Assembly (NCBI RefSeq): GCF_039533685.1
Contig: NZ_BAAATZ010000029.1
Coordinates: forward strand, 62,001-126,000
Direction: 5' to 3'
Source: Actinocorallia aurantiaca
Lineage (GTDB): Bacteria; Actinomycetota; Actinomycetes; Streptosporangiales; Streptosporangiaceae
DNA length: 64,000 nucleotides
A program made the translations under genes and the position numbers. Below, one piece after another: positions 8,609-17,534 of this stretch. Numbering within the stretch: the stretch's first letter is position 1; each line of letters starts with the position of its first letter. Below the pieces are notes generated by a model. It was not told the origin of the DNA. It ran no database searches and was given only the letters and a program-made list of their open reading frames with translations.

Positions 8609-9124
8609 TCAGTAGGCGATCAGGCGGGGGCCCAGGAGATGGTGGAAGCCCTGGCCCAGAGCAGGGGCGGCGGGGCCGGTGGCGGTGTAGCGGACCTGGG
8701 TGCCGTCGGCGTGCCGGACGGTGATGGCGAGGGCGCCGGGGGACTGGTGGACCCACGCCTGATGGATGGTGTGCGCCGGGTGGTGCTTGTAGTCGGCCTG
8801 TCGGAGGGTCTGGGCGGCGCTGGTCAGGACGACGATCCTGGAGGCGACGAGCCAGAGCAGGGCGTAAGCGATGCCGACGATGCCGGGGGCGAAGATCAGG
8901 GTCTGGGCGGTGCTGGAGGCTCCCTGATCGCCGGCGAGGATGGCCAGGAAGCCGAACACGGCCGAGCCGATGAGCGCCGAGAAGACGTAGCGGGAACGGA
9001 AGACCCGTTCGTACCAGTTCTCCATTCGGGTTTCCATGTGGATTCCCTGCACCTCGTAGCCGTGGGGCACGAAGGTGATCGTGACGTCTCCGCCGGGTTC
9101 CGCCTGCACTCCGCTGATCCGCAT
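8609..9124 (-). CDS. Small two-TM membrane protein of unknown function
   Basis: Not recognised. About 171 residues when the ATG at 9124 (MRISGVQ) is used; a GTG at 9130 with AGCAGG close by is an alternative, and an upstream extension to 9241 looks non-coding. Seen: an N-terminal beta-like segment, two hydrophobic helices (YVFSALIGSAVFGFLAILAG around residues 45-64, and a second around residues 75-95), then a soluble C-terminal domain ending in GQGFHHLLGPRLIAY. It converges with the alcohol dehydrogenase and is separated from the next gene upstream by about 190 bases. Nothing ties it to the catabolic genes. Confidence 0.6.
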   Translation of the reverse strand: MRISGVQAEPGGDVTITFVPHGYEVQGIHMETRMENWYERVFRSRYVFSALIGSAVFGFLAILAGDQGASSTAQTLIFAPGIVGIAYALLWLVASRIVVLTSAAQTLRQADYKHHPAHTIHQAWVHQSPGALAITVRHADGTQVRYTATGPAAPALGQGFHHLLGPRLIAY

Positions 9125-9310
9125 GTTCACGCCTGCTTCGCCTTGGACCGGGGCTTCAGCCCCGTAAATGCGGTTTATTAGATCATGGGAAGAGCGGTTC
9201 GACGGGGCGCGGGCTCGGGGTCGCAGGTCGCGGGGCCGCATGGCGTGGTGCTGACGGCCATTGATGTTCGATGGGTGACAGGTATCGGTTCGTCGGCGCG
9301 GCGGCCCTGG

Positions 9311-10087
9311 TCAGCGGGCGGTCCAGCCGCCGTCGACGACGATGGTCTGCCCTGTGACGTAGCGTCCGGCGTCGGAGGCCAGCCAGAGGACGGCGCCGAC
9401 GATGTCCTCGGCGGAGCCCTCCATCGGCAGGGGGGTGTTGCGGCGCAGGTACTCGGCGGCGCGCTCGCTCTCGTAGAGCACGCCGGTGATCTCGCTGCGG
9501 AAGAAGCCGGGAGCCACCGTGTTCACCCGGATGGAGTGCCGCGCCCACTGCACCGCGAGCTCGGCCGCCAGACCGGACAGGCCGGCCTTGCTCGCCGCGT
9601 AGGACGCCTGCGGGATGCCGGGGATGCCGACCCGGCCGCTGATGGACGAGATGTTGACGATCGAGCCCCGGCCGGCGGCGCGCATGTGGGGGAAGACGGC
9701 CTGCGCGAGCAGGAGCGGCGCCATCAGGTTGAGGCTCATGGTCTGCCGGACGGCGTCGAGCGGCTCGGACTCGGCGCGCTCGGTCGTGAACATGCTCCCC
9801 GCGGCGTTGACGAGGATCTCCGGCGGCCCGAGTTCCGCGGCGACGGCCGGCACGACGGAGCCGACCCCGTCCAGCTCGGACAGGTCGCAGGCGACGGCCA
9901 TGCCGTCGATCTCCCCGGCGAGTCCCTCCAGCCGGTCGCGGCGGCGGGCCACCACGGCGACCCGCGCCCCGGCCGAGGCGAGCGTCCGCGCCACCGAGGC
10001 CCCGAGCCCCGACGAGGCGCCCGTCACGATCGCCACCCGTCCCTTGAGCTCGAACATCCGCGTGATGTCACCGTGGTCCGTAGGCAC
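9311..10087 (-). CDS. SDR family oxidoreductase
   Basis: A 258-residue classical SDR. Seen: cofactor turn TGASSGLG, VNAAG in place of NNAG, NISSISGRVGIPG with the catalytic Ser, YAASKAG for YxxxK, and the C-terminal VTGQTIVVDGGW. The GTG at 10087 is used because AAGGGAG lies six bases upstream; the frame continues upstream through arginine-rich, unconserved sequence. It lies on the same strand as the GntR regulator and acyl-CoA synthetase but after a 190-base gap holding a TCCTTATAAGTATT element, so it probably has its own promoter. Likely dehydrogenates a hydroxyacyl-CoA or alcohol. Confidence 0.9.
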   Translation of the reverse strand: MPTDHGDITRMFELKGRVAIVTGASSGLGASVARTLASAGARVAVVARRRDRLEGLAGEIDGMAVACDLSELDGVGSVVPAVAAELGPPEILVNAAGSMFTTERAESEPLDAVRQTMSLNLMAPLLLAQAVFPHMRAAGRGSIVNISSISGRVGIPGIPQASYAASKAGLSGLAAELAVQWARHSIRVNTVAPGFFRSEITGVLYESERAAEYLRRNTPLPMEGSAEDIVGAVLWLASDAGRYVTGQTIVVDGGWTAR

Positions 10088-10223
10088 GGGCGTCTCCCTT
10101 CGGTCGCGGGACGCGTCGCGTGCGAAGCCTCGGCGGCCCGTCCGCATGGGCGCGTGCCCTGGAGCGCGCGACGGTGCTCGGGACCGCCGCAGGGCAACCC
10201 TACGCGTTCTCAATAAGGATGTT

Positions 10224-10237
10224 AATACTTATAAGGA
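10224..10237 (-). promoter_or_regulatory. TCCTTATAAGKATT element upstream of SDR gene
   Basis: The minus strand reads TCCTTATAAGTATT, identical over 14 bases to 12661-12674 and matching 13 of 14 positions on the minus strand of 45264-45277. The core CTTATAAG is a palindrome and could also hold a -10 box (TATAAG). It lies 137 bases before the SDR start and on the far side of the GntR gene. Confidence 0.55.
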
Positions 10238-10277
10238 AAGCGGGCCTGTGTCGGAACCACGGACTCGGGACGGTCGC

Positions 10278-11090
10278 TCAGCCGCGGCGGAAGCGCTTGC
10301 GGCTGCGGGGGGAGGCGGCGTCGATGACCCTGTCCTTGAGGGTGCGGTACACCCAGTCCTGGGTCGCGTTGAGGTGGGCGCGGGCGAGGCGCTCGGCCTC
10401 CTCGGCGTCGCCCTTGGCGATGCTCTCCACCAGGCGTTCGTGGGCGCGCTGCGCGGCGGCGCAGTCCTCGCGCGAGGGGTAGGCGCCGCGCGAGATCTGG
10501 GCGTCCGCCCAGGCCTCCTCCTGGACCGACCAGAGGGAGGTGAGGCTCTTGACGACGACCCGCAGCGTCGCGTTGGGGTCGAAGCCGACGAGGGCGTCGT
10601 GGAACTCGCGCGAGGCGCGGGTGAACGCCGCGCCGTCGTCGAGGCGGCCCTCGCTCACGGTGAGGAGCTCCCGCAGCCGCGGCACCACGGTCTCCAGGCG
10701 GTCGGGCCGCCGGGCGCAGTCGGCCGCGCAGATCGGCTCGAGGGTGGCGAGCGCGGCGCCGAGGTCGGGGACCTCGACCTGCATCGCCTGGAGTGTCAGG
10801 CCGAGGGCGTAGCCGGCGGTCCCGATGTTCGGGGCGTGCACCGTGGCGCCGCCGCGGTTGCCGCGCCGTACGGTGACGAAGCCCTCGGTCTCCAGGATCC
10901 GCAGCGCCTCGCGCACCGAGGGGTAGCTGACGCCGAACTGCGCGACGAGCTCGTCCTGCTTGGGGAGTGTCGACCCGTCGGCGAAGCCGCCCGCGAGGAT
11001 CCGCTCGCGCAGCTCGGCGGCGATCAGCTCCGCCATGCGCAGCTGCCCGATCTTCTGGTGCTCGGCGTGCCCGGCCCCTGCGGCTTCCAT
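10278..11090 (-). CDS. GntR-family (FadR/FCD) transcriptional regulator
   Basis: A 270-residue DNA-binding regulator. Seen: an N-terminal GntR winged helix (LRERILAGGFADGSTLPKQDELVAQFGVSYPSVREALRILETEGF, about residues 28-72, with the usual SYPSVREALR recognition helix) and a helical C-terminal FCD effector domain with acidic and histidine residues (FTRASREFHDAL, and later HERLVESIAKGD). FCD proteins usually sense organic acids or acyl-CoAs and repress neighbouring catabolic genes. No clear ribosome site precedes the ATG at 11090; an internal Met near 11036 is an alternative. It is flanked by two TCCTTATAAGTATT elements, making it the leading candidate to bind them. Confidence 0.9.
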   Translation of the reverse strand: MEAAGAGHAEHQKIGQLRMAELIAAELRERILAGGFADGSTLPKQDELVAQFGVSYPSVREALRILETEGFVTVRRGNRGGATVHAPNIGTAGYALGLTLQAMQVEVPDLGAALATLEPICAADCARRPDRLETVVPRLRELLTVSEGRLDDGAAFTRASREFHDALVGFDPNATLRVVVKSLTSLWSVQEEAWADAQISRGAYPSREDCAAAQRAHERLVESIAKGDAEEAERLARAHLNATQDWVYRTLKDRVIDAASPRSRKRFRRG

Positions 11091-11123
11091 GATTGCAAGG
11101 TTAGCAGTGATGGAGCCTGGTCC

Positions 11124-12641
11124 TCATGCCGTTCCGGACCGCCCCGGCGGCCCGAGGAGCTCGGCCAGCCGGGTGCGCTGCACCTTGCCCATGGCGTTCA
11201 GCGGCAGGGCGTCGACCTGGGACCAGATCTCCGGGACCTTGTACGCCGCGAGCTCCCGGCGGCAGTGCTCGGCGAGCGCGTCGAAGTCGAGCCGGGGGCC
11301 CGCGCTCTGGACCACGGCGGCCACCCGCTGGCCGAGCCGGTCGTCGGGCACGGGGCACACGGCCACCGCGGCGACGCCGGGGTACGCCGAGATCACCCGT
11401 TCCACCTCGAGCGGATAGACGTTCGCGCCGCCGCGGATGATGACCAGCTTCTTGCGGTCCAGCACTGTCAGCCATCCGTCGCCGTCGACGGTGCCGACGT
11501 CGCCGGTGGGGACCGGCCCGGGCTCCGGCGGCCGGACGCCGCCCTTCTCCCAGTAGCCGAGCATCGGCGTCCACGCGCCCGCCCACGGCCCGGCGGAGGC
11601 TCCGCTCAACCGCAGCTCACCGAGCTCACCGGCCGGGAGCCGGTTGCCGTCGTCGTCGTACGCCGCGACGTCGTAGTGGGGGAGCACCCGCCCGCTCGTG
11701 CCCGGCCGCCACTCCTCGCCGGCGGGGTCGATCGAGACGACGGTCGGCGCCTCGGTCAGGCCGTAGGTGACCCGGGGGAGGAGTCTGTGCGTCTCGGCGA
11801 ATGCCCGGCGCAGGGCGTCCGGGGTGTCGCCGCCGCCGCTCCACACCTCTTGGAGCGGGCCGAGGTCGAGGTCCGGGCGCCGGGCGAGGTCGTGGAGCTG
11901 CGCGGGGGCGCCGTTCCACACCGTGACGCGCCGCGAGGAGATCCAGCCGGCGACGCCTTCGACGTCCCGCCGGTCCATCACGACGGAGCACCCGCCCGCC
12001 TGCGCGGTGAGCAGGGTGGACAGGACCATGAGGTTGAGGATCGTCAGCGGGAAGCTGTCGCCCTTGCGCAGGTCGGGCCCCCAGCCGCGGGTCGCGACGA
12101 GGACCGCGCCCGGCAGGAGCAGGTTGCGCTGGCTGTGCACGACCGCCTTGGGGTGCCCGGACGTGCCGCTGGTGAAGGAGATCCCGGCGGGCGCGTCGGG
12201 GTCCGTCTCGATCGGGGGCGCCGCCTCGCCGCGGGCCGTCAGCTCCGCCCACCGGCCGGGGTCGACGCGGCCCGGCGAATCCGGCAGGTAGCGTGCTCCG
12301 GCCAGTACGACCGCCGGTTCGCAGAGGTCGTGCAGCCCCTGCTGCTCGTTCGCCGAGAGCGCTTCGCCGATCCCCGCCCAGATCGCCCCGATCCGCTGCG
12401 CGCCGTGGAAGACCGCGACGATGTCCAGGTCGTTGGGCAGGCAGGCCGCGACGCGGTCGCCGGGGCGGACGCCCAGCGACCACAGCGCGCCGGCCGCCCG
12501 CCGCGCGCGGTCGTCGAGTTCGGCGTAGGACCACGCCCCGGACGCGGCCTCGATCGCGGTGGCGTGCGGGCGCGAGGCGAGCGTGGCGTCCAGGACCCGG
12601 GCGATCGTGCCGGGCCGGCCGCTGCCGTCGATGTCGCTCAT
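11124..12641 (-). CDS. Acyl-CoA synthetase (AMP-binding)
   Basis: A 505-residue ANL-superfamily ligase that activates a carboxylic acid to its CoA thioester through an acyl-adenylate. Seen: the P-loop-like SFTSGTSGHPKAVVH (about residue 160), VTYGLTEAP (A5 region), TGDVGTVDGDGWLTVLDRKK (A7/A8 hinge) and the C-terminal lysine in NAMGKVQRTRL. The start at 12641 (MSDIDG) is preferred; upstream codons run into the divergent promoter containing TCCTTATAAGTATT. It is transcribed away from the CoA-transferase operon and is followed by the GntR regulator 33 bases downstream, so the regulator probably controls the pair. Confidence 0.92.
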   Translation of the reverse strand: MSDIDGSGRPGTIARVLDATLASRPHATAIEAASGAWSYAELDDRARRAAGALWSLGVRPGDRVAACLPNDLDIVAVFHGAQRIGAIWAGIGEALSANEQQGLHDLCEPAVVLAGARYLPDSPGRVDPGRWAELTARGEAAPPIETDPDAPAGISFTSGTSGHPKAVVHSQRNLLLPGAVLVATRGWGPDLRKGDSFPLTILNLMVLSTLLTAQAGGCSVVMDRRDVEGVAGWISSRRVTVWNGAPAQLHDLARRPDLDLGPLQEVWSGGGDTPDALRRAFAETHRLLPRVTYGLTEAPTVVSIDPAGEEWRPGTSGRVLPHYDVAAYDDDGNRLPAGELGELRLSGASAGPWAGAWTPMLGYWEKGGVRPPEPGPVPTGDVGTVDGDGWLTVLDRKKLVIIRGGANVYPLEVERVISAYPGVAAVAVCPVPDDRLGQRVAAVVQSAGPRLDFDALAEHCRRELAAYKVPEIWSQVDALPLNAMGKVQRTRLAELLGPPGRSGTA

Positions 12642-12660
12642 GACAATCTTGCTATCACTA

Positions 12661-12674
12661 TCCTTATAAGTATT
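12661..12674 (+). promoter_or_regulatory. TCCTTATAAGKATT element in divergent promoter
   Basis: TCCTTATAAGTATT, identical to the element upstream of the 9311-10087 SDR gene. It sits between the divergent acyl-CoA synthetase (starts 12641, minus) and CoA-transferase (starts 12716, plus), so one protein bound here could control both. Confidence 0.6.
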
Positions 12675-12715
12675 CAATGTATGGCGACGGAACATCGGGC
12701 GGAAGGCGGGGCCAC

Positions 12716-13888
12716 ATGCCAGGCGGACGAGCACACCAGACCTTCCCCGAGCGCACGGGTCCTCTGGCCGGAGTCCGGGTCCTCGACCTGACGACGATGG
12801 TCATGGGCCCCTACAGCACGCAGATCATGGCCGACATGGGGGCCGACGTGATCAAGGTCGAGTCCCCGGCGGGAGACGACACGCGCTACATCTCGGTCGG
12901 CCCGGAGCCCGGCATGGGCGGCGTCTTCGTCAACGTGAACCGAGGCAAGCGCAGCGTGGTGCTGGATCTGCGCTCAGAGCACGGCAAGGACGCCCTGCGC
13001 GAGCTCATCGAACGCAGCGACGTGCTCATCCACTCGATGCGCGCGAAGGCGATCGCCAGGCTCGGATTCGGCTACGAGGAGGTGGCCGCGATCAACCCGT
13101 CGATCGTCTACACCAACTGCTACGGCTACGGACGCCGGGGCCCGGACGCCGACCTCACCGCCTACGACGACACCATCCAGGCGGAGTGCGGGCTGCCCTC
13201 CGTGCAGGAGCGGCTGACCGGCGAGGTCGGCTACGTCGGCACGATCCTGGCGGACAAGGTGGCCGGGCTGACCGCGCTGTACGCCACCGTGATGGCGCTG
13301 TTCCACCGCGAGCGGACCGGCGAGGGCCAGGAGGTCGAGGTCGCGATGTTCGAGACCATGGCCGCGTTCATGCTGGTCGAGCACGCCAACGGCGCGATGT
13401 TCAGCCCTCCGCTGGGCCCCGCCGCCTATCCCCGCGCCGTGACGCCCGACCGGCGGCCCTACCGGACCAAGGACGGCTACATCTCCGCGCTGGTCTACAA
13501 CGACAAGCAGTGGGCGGCGTTCGTCGACGCGGTGAGACCGGCGTGGGCAGGTGAACACCTGGCCACGCTCGAGCAGAGGGCGCGCCGGATCGGCGAGGTC
13601 TACGCCCTGCTGGGGGAGACCTTCCTGGAGCGCACGACGCGGGACTGGCTCGACCTGCTCCGCTCCCGCGACATCCCGTCGGCCCCCGTCCGCACGCTCG
13701 ACGAGCTCTTCGACAACCCGCACCTGAACGAGGCCGGGTTCTTCGAGACGGTCGACACCCCCAACGGGCCGGTGCGCTTCCCCGGCGTGCCGGCCTGGTT
13801 CTCGCGGACGCCGGGCCGCGTCGCGGGCCCCGCCCCCAGGCTCGGCGCCGACACCGAGGACGTCCTGGACGGACTCGGCCCGGCCTGA
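12716..13888 (+). CDS. CaiB/BaiF family III CoA-transferase
   Basis: A 390-residue family III CoA-transferase. Seen: the N-terminal VRVLDLTTMVMGPYSTQIMADMGADVIKVE block, GGVFVNVNRGKRSVVLDLRS, the catalytic Asp in LTAYDDTIQAECG, and ERTGEGQEVEVAMFE. The ATG at 12716 follows GGAAGGCGG; an earlier in-frame ATG at 12677 lies almost inside the regulatory element and is less likely. First gene of a four-gene plus-strand operon with an ACAD, a CitE-like lyase and an acetyl-CoA-hydrolase-type CoA-transferase. It probably puts CoA onto a (di)carboxylic acid before dehydrogenation. Confidence 0.92.
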   Translation: MPGGRAHQTFPERTGPLAGVRVLDLTTMVMGPYSTQIMADMGADVIKVESPAGDDTRYISVGPEPGMGGVFVNVNRGKRSVVLDLRSEHGKDALRELIERSDVLIHSMRAKAIARLGFGYEEVAAINPSIVYTNCYGYGRRGPDADLTAYDDTIQAECGLPSVQERLTGEVGYVGTILADKVAGLTALYATVMALFHRERTGEGQEVEVAMFETMAAFMLVEHANGAMFSPPLGPAAYPRAVTPDRRPYRTKDGYISALVYNDKQWAAFVDAVRPAWAGEHLATLEQRARRIGEVYALLGETFLERTTRDWLDLLRSRDIPSAPVRTLDELFDNPHLNEAGFFETVDTPNGPVRFPGVPAWFSRTPGRVAGPAPRLGADTEDVLDGLGPA

Positions 13889-13933
13889 CTCCCCGGACAC
13901 CACCGCCCCCACCGGATGAAAAGGATCAGGATC

Positions 13934-15100
13934 GTGGACTTCTCCCTCACGGAGGACCAGCAGAGCATCCGCGACGCGGTTCTCGAGTACTGCACCCGGT
14001 TCCCCGACCAGTACTGGCTCGAACGCGACGACGACGGCGTCTTCCCGCACGACTTCCACAAGGCGATGGCCGAGGCGGGCTGGCTCGGCGTCGCCATGCC
14101 GGAGGACGTCGGCGGGGAGGGCCTCGGCATCACCGAGGCGGCCGTCATGATGCAGGCCGTCGCCGAGTCGGGCGGCGGGATGGCGGCCGCCTCCAGCATC
14201 CACGGCCCGGTCTTCAGCATGCAGCCCGTGGCCCTCTTCGGCACCGCCGAGCAGCGGCGGCGCATGATCCCGCCGGTGCTCGGCGGCGACAGCATGATCT
14301 GCTTCGCGGTGACCGAGCCGAACACCGGCCTCGACACCACGAAGCTCCGGACCCGCGCCGAGCGCCGGGACGGCGGCTACCTGGTCAACGGGGAGAAGAT
14401 CTGGATCTCCGTCGCCCAGGAGGCGGACAAGATGATGCTGCTCGCCCGCACCACGCCCCTGGAGGAGGTGAAGCGCAAGACCGAGGGGTTGTCGCTGTTC
14501 TTCACCGACCTCGACCGCTCCCGGATCGAGATCCGCAAGATCCGGAAGATGGGCAGGCACGCCGTCGACTCCAACCTGCTCTTCATCTCCGACCTGTGGA
14601 TCCCCGAGGAGGACCGCATCGGGGACGAGGGGGAGGGCTTCAAGATCATCCTTCACGGCCTGAACCCCGAGCGCATCCTGCTCGCCGCCGAGGCGGTCGG
14701 GCTGGGCCGCGCGGCGCTCAGGCACGCCGCCCGCTACGCCAGGGAGCGCGTCGTCTTCGACCGGCCCATCGGAATGAACCAGGGCATCCAGCACCCGCTG
14801 GCCAAGTGCTGGGCGCAACTGGAGGCCGCCAACCTGATGGTCATGAAGGCCGCCACGATGTTCGACCAGGGCCTGGAGTGCGGCGTCGAGGCGAACGCCG
14901 GGAAGTACCTGGCGGCCGAGGCCGGGTTCGAGGCGTGCCACACCGCGATGCTGACCCTGGGCGGCATGGGCTACGCGCAGGAGTACCACGTCGAGCGCTA
15001 CCTGCGGGAGATCCTCATCCCGCGCACCGCGCCGGTGAGCCCCCACATGATCCTGAACTTCCTCGCCGAGAAGGTCCTCGGCCTGCCCAAGTCCTACTGA
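13934..15100 (+). CDS. Acyl-CoA dehydrogenase
   Basis: A 388-residue FAD-dependent acyl-CoA dehydrogenase with the standard three-domain plan: helical N-terminus (FSLTEDQQSIRDAV), middle beta-domain with CFAVTEPNTGLDTTKL and WISVAQEADKMMLLART, and C-terminal helices with LTLGGMGYAQEYHVERYLREI. The GMGYAQEYHVER segment is the usual place of the catalytic Glu and CoA-binding residues. The GTG at 13934 is chosen because AAGGATCAGG precedes it closely; an in-frame ATG at 13916 would include this site in the coding region. Cotranscribed with the CoA-transferase upstream and the lyase 13 bases downstream. Confidence 0.92.
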   Translation: MDFSLTEDQQSIRDAVLEYCTRFPDQYWLERDDDGVFPHDFHKAMAEAGWLGVAMPEDVGGEGLGITEAAVMMQAVAESGGGMAAASSIHGPVFSMQPVALFGTAEQRRRMIPPVLGGDSMICFAVTEPNTGLDTTKLRTRAERRDGGYLVNGEKIWISVAQEADKMMLLARTTPLEEVKRKTEGLSLFFTDLDRSRIEIRKIRKMGRHAVDSNLLFISDLWIPEEDRIGDEGEGFKIILHGLNPERILLAAEAVGLGRAALRHAARYARERVVFDRPIGMNQGIQHPLAKCWAQLEAANLMVMKAATMFDQGLECGVEANAGKYLAAEAGFEACHTAMLTLGGMGYAQEYHVERYLREILIPRTAPVSPHMILNFLAEKVLGLPKSY

Positions 15101-15113
15101 GACCGGAGAGACG

Positions 15114-16007
15114 ATGATCGGCACCGGAGAGATCCTCAGCGCGCGTTCCTGGCTGTTCGCCCCGGGCGACAGCGAAAGGAAGATGGAGAAGGCCGCGGCC
15201 GGCGCGGCGGACATCGCGATCTTCGACCTGGAGGACGCGGTGGCCGAAGAGGGCAAGCCCCGGGCCCGGACGATGGTCTCGGACTTCCTCCGCTCCCGGC
15301 CCGAGGACGCCCGGGCGCGGTTGTGGGTGAGGATCAACCCCCTGGACGGCCCCCACGCGCTGGCCGACCTCGCGGCGGTGGTCCCCGCCCGGCCCGGAGG
15401 CGTCATGCTCCCCAAGGCTCGCAGCCGCCAGGACGTGGAGGTGCTGGACCACTATCTCTCGGCACTGGAGGTCTCCGCAGGCGTCGAGCAGGGCACGACG
15501 AAGGTCATCGTCCTCGTGACGGAGACGGCCGAGGGCATGTTCACCACCGGCACCTACAAGGGCGCTCCGAGGCTGGCCGCGATGACGTGGGGCGCCGAGG
15601 ACCTCGCCGACGCTGTGGGCGCCAGCGAGAACCGCGACGCCGATGGAAGCTACGGGTTCACCTACGAGCTGGCCAGGAGCCTGTGCCTGCTGGGGGCGTC
15701 CGCCGCCGGTGTGGCGGCCGTCGACACCATCCAGGGTGACTTCCGCGACCTGAAGGGGCTGCGCGACCGGGCCGAGAAGGTACGCCGTGACGGCTTCCGC
15801 GGCATGCTCGCCATCCACCCCGCCCAGGTCGACGTCATCAATGAGGCCTTCACCCCCACCGAGGAGGAGCTGGCCGCCGCCCAGGAGATCGTCGACCTGT
15901 TCGCCGCCCATCCCGGCGCCGGCACGATCGCCCACCGGGGAGCCATGCTCGACCGCCCCCACCTCGCCCGGGCGCGGGCGCTGCTGGCGTCGGGAGGACG
16001 CGCGTGA
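15114..16007 (+). CDS. HpcH/HpaI aldolase / CitE-like CoA-thioester lyase
   Basis: A 297-residue CitE-type TIM-barrel lyase. Seen: RSWLFAPGDSERKMEKA (residues 9-25), FDLEDAVAEEGKPRAR with acidic metal/CoA-site residues, VRINPLDGP, VMLPKARSRQDVEVLD, VLVTETAEGMF and MTWGAEDLADAVGA. Family members split malyl-, methylmalyl- or citramalyl-CoA or related beta-hydroxyacyl-CoAs into acetyl/propionyl-CoA and a 2-oxoacid, with Mg2+. Its place after an ACAD and before a CoA-transferase supports cleavage of a beta-hydroxy(dicarboxyl)yl-CoA. Its stop overlaps the next start. Confidence 0.9.
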   Translation: MIGTGEILSARSWLFAPGDSERKMEKAAAGAADIAIFDLEDAVAEEGKPRARTMVSDFLRSRPEDARARLWVRINPLDGPHALADLAAVVPARPGGVMLPKARSRQDVEVLDHYLSALEVSAGVEQGTTKVIVLVTETAEGMFTTGTYKGAPRLAAMTWGAEDLADAVGASENRDADGSYGFTYELARSLCLLGASAAGVAAVDTIQGDFRDLKGLRDRAEKVRRDGFRGMLAIHPAQVDVINEAFTPTEEELAAAQEIVDLFAAHPGAGTIAHRGAMLDRPHLARARALLASGGRA

Positions 16008-17275
16008 AGACCGTCTCCGACGCGCGGAACCTGGACCTCGGCCTGTTTCTGCGTCCCGGCGACCGCATCGTCCTCGGCCAGGCCTGCGGTGAACCGACCA
16101 CGCTCGTCGAAGCGCTGATCGAGCAGGGCCCCGGCATCGGAGGGCTCTCGGTCTTCATCGCGACCAGCTTCTCCGGCCTCCTCGGCCCGGAGACGGCGGG
16201 CTCCTTCTCCACCTCCAGCATGGGGGCGATCGGCGCGCTGCGCACGCTGGCGAAGGCGCACCGGCTCAGCGTGATCCCCTGCCACGTCAGCCAGGTCGGC
16301 CCGATGATCGAGGCCGGGATTCTCGGCTGCGACGCCGCCCTCGTCCAGGTCAGCCCGGCGGACGAGGACGGGAACCACAGCTTCGGCCTCATCAGCGACT
16401 ACGTGCGGGCCGCCGTCGCGAAGGCGCGCGTCGTCATCGCGGAGGTGAACGACCAGGTCCCCTACACTCACGGCGAACTGCTGCCCGCCGCCGAGATCGA
16501 CTGCGCCGTGCACATCTCACGGCCCCCGGTCGAGGTGCCGCCGGCGAGGATCGGCGAGACAGACCAGGCCATCGCGGAGTACGCCGCCGCCTACATCGAG
16601 GACGGCTCGGTCCTGCAGACCGGCGTCGGCGCGGTGCCGGACGCCATCCTCCGGCTGCTGCACGACCGCAGGGACCTCGGCGTGCACTCCGGCATGCTCG
16701 GCGACGGCCTGGTGGAACTCGTCGAGGCGGGCGTCGTCACCAACGCGCGCAAGAACATCGACAGGGGGATCTCGATCAACGGCGCCCTGATCGGCACCAG
16801 GCGCCTCTACGAGTTCGCCGACCGCAATCCGCAGGTCCGCATGTGCGCCACTTCCTACACCCACGACCCGGCCGTGCTCGCGCGGCTGGACAGGCTGGTG
16901 ACCGTCAACTCGGCGATGGAGGTCGACCTGACCGGCCAGGTGAACGCCGAGCAGAGCGGCCCGTCCTACCTCGGCGGCACCGGCGGCCAGGTGGACTTCG
17001 TCCGTGCCGGCGCGCGCTCGCGGGGAGGCCACGCCATCATCGCCCTGCCCGCCACCGCCAAGGGCGGCACCATCAGCAGGATCACCGCGAGCCTGTCGGG
17101 CCCGGTCACCACCGCGCGCAGCGACGTGGACGTCATCGTCACCGAGTTCGGCGCCGCCGAACTCAAGGGCCGGACCCTCGCCGAACGCAGCCGCCGCCTG
17201 ATCGCCGTCGCCCACCCCGACTTCCGGGAGGACCTGGAGCGGGAAGCCCACACCATCCAGCGGCGGGGGTTTTGA
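16004..17275 (+). CDS. Acetyl-CoA hydrolase/transferase family (4-hydroxybutyrate CoA-transferase-like)
   Basis: A 423-residue family I-type CoA-transferase/hydrolase. Seen: LRPGDRIVLGQACGEP, QVSPADEDGNHSFGLISDYV, the central DGSVLQTGVGAVPDAI, LGVHSGMLGDGLVELV and the C-terminal ELKGRTLAERSRRLIAVAHP. These enzymes move CoA through a Glu thioester. Translationally coupled to the lyase; last gene of the operon that starts at 12716. About 120 bases of the 3' end of a close homologue (about 89% identical) occur again at 27272-27388, marking an old rearrangement. Confidence 0.9.
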   Translation: MKTVSDARNLDLGLFLRPGDRIVLGQACGEPTTLVEALIEQGPGIGGLSVFIATSFSGLLGPETAGSFSTSSMGAIGALRTLAKAHRLSVIPCHVSQVGPMIEAGILGCDAALVQVSPADEDGNHSFGLISDYVRAAVAKARVVIAEVNDQVPYTHGELLPAAEIDCAVHISRPPVEVPPARIGETDQAIAEYAAAYIEDGSVLQTGVGAVPDAILRLLHDRRDLGVHSGMLGDGLVELVEAGVVTNARKNIDRGISINGALIGTRRLYEFADRNPQVRMCATSYTHDPAVLARLDRLVTVNSAMEVDLTGQVNAEQSGPSYLGGTGGQVDFVRAGARSRGGHAIIALPATAKGGTISRITASLSGPVTTARSDVDVIVTEFGAAELKGRTLAERSRRLIAVAHPDFREDLEREAHTIQRRGF

Positions 17276-17534
17276 GGACGTCCACGTCGTCTTGACCACC
17301 CCGACCGTCCCCGACTTTCCGGAGTACCGATCTTCGCCACCCGCTGGACGCGGGACATGGCGTCGAAAAGGTCGGACAGCGGGCTTTGCGCGACGTGGCA
17401 CATCGGTGACACTTGTTGGCTGTGACGGACCCTGATGGACGACCGGGTGCTCGCCCGGCGCGGTTTCTCCCAGCTGCGCTCGGGGACGGGCGAGGCCGGG
17501 ACGCGACCTTGGCCGGGACAAGGTCTGGTGCCGC
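17276..17534. other. Intergenic stretch before AraC regulator
   Basis: 259 bases between the CoA-transferase stop and the AraC-type gene. No coding sequence with family resemblance, no convincing hairpin and no repeat of the operator classes found elsewhere. It presumably carries the promoter of the regulator. Confidence 0.5.

Noticed and set aside
9615..12791. A plus-strand frame of 1058 codons
   Set aside because: Antisense to three well-supported genes (SDR, GntR, acyl-CoA synthetase); low-complexity composition and no family resemblance.
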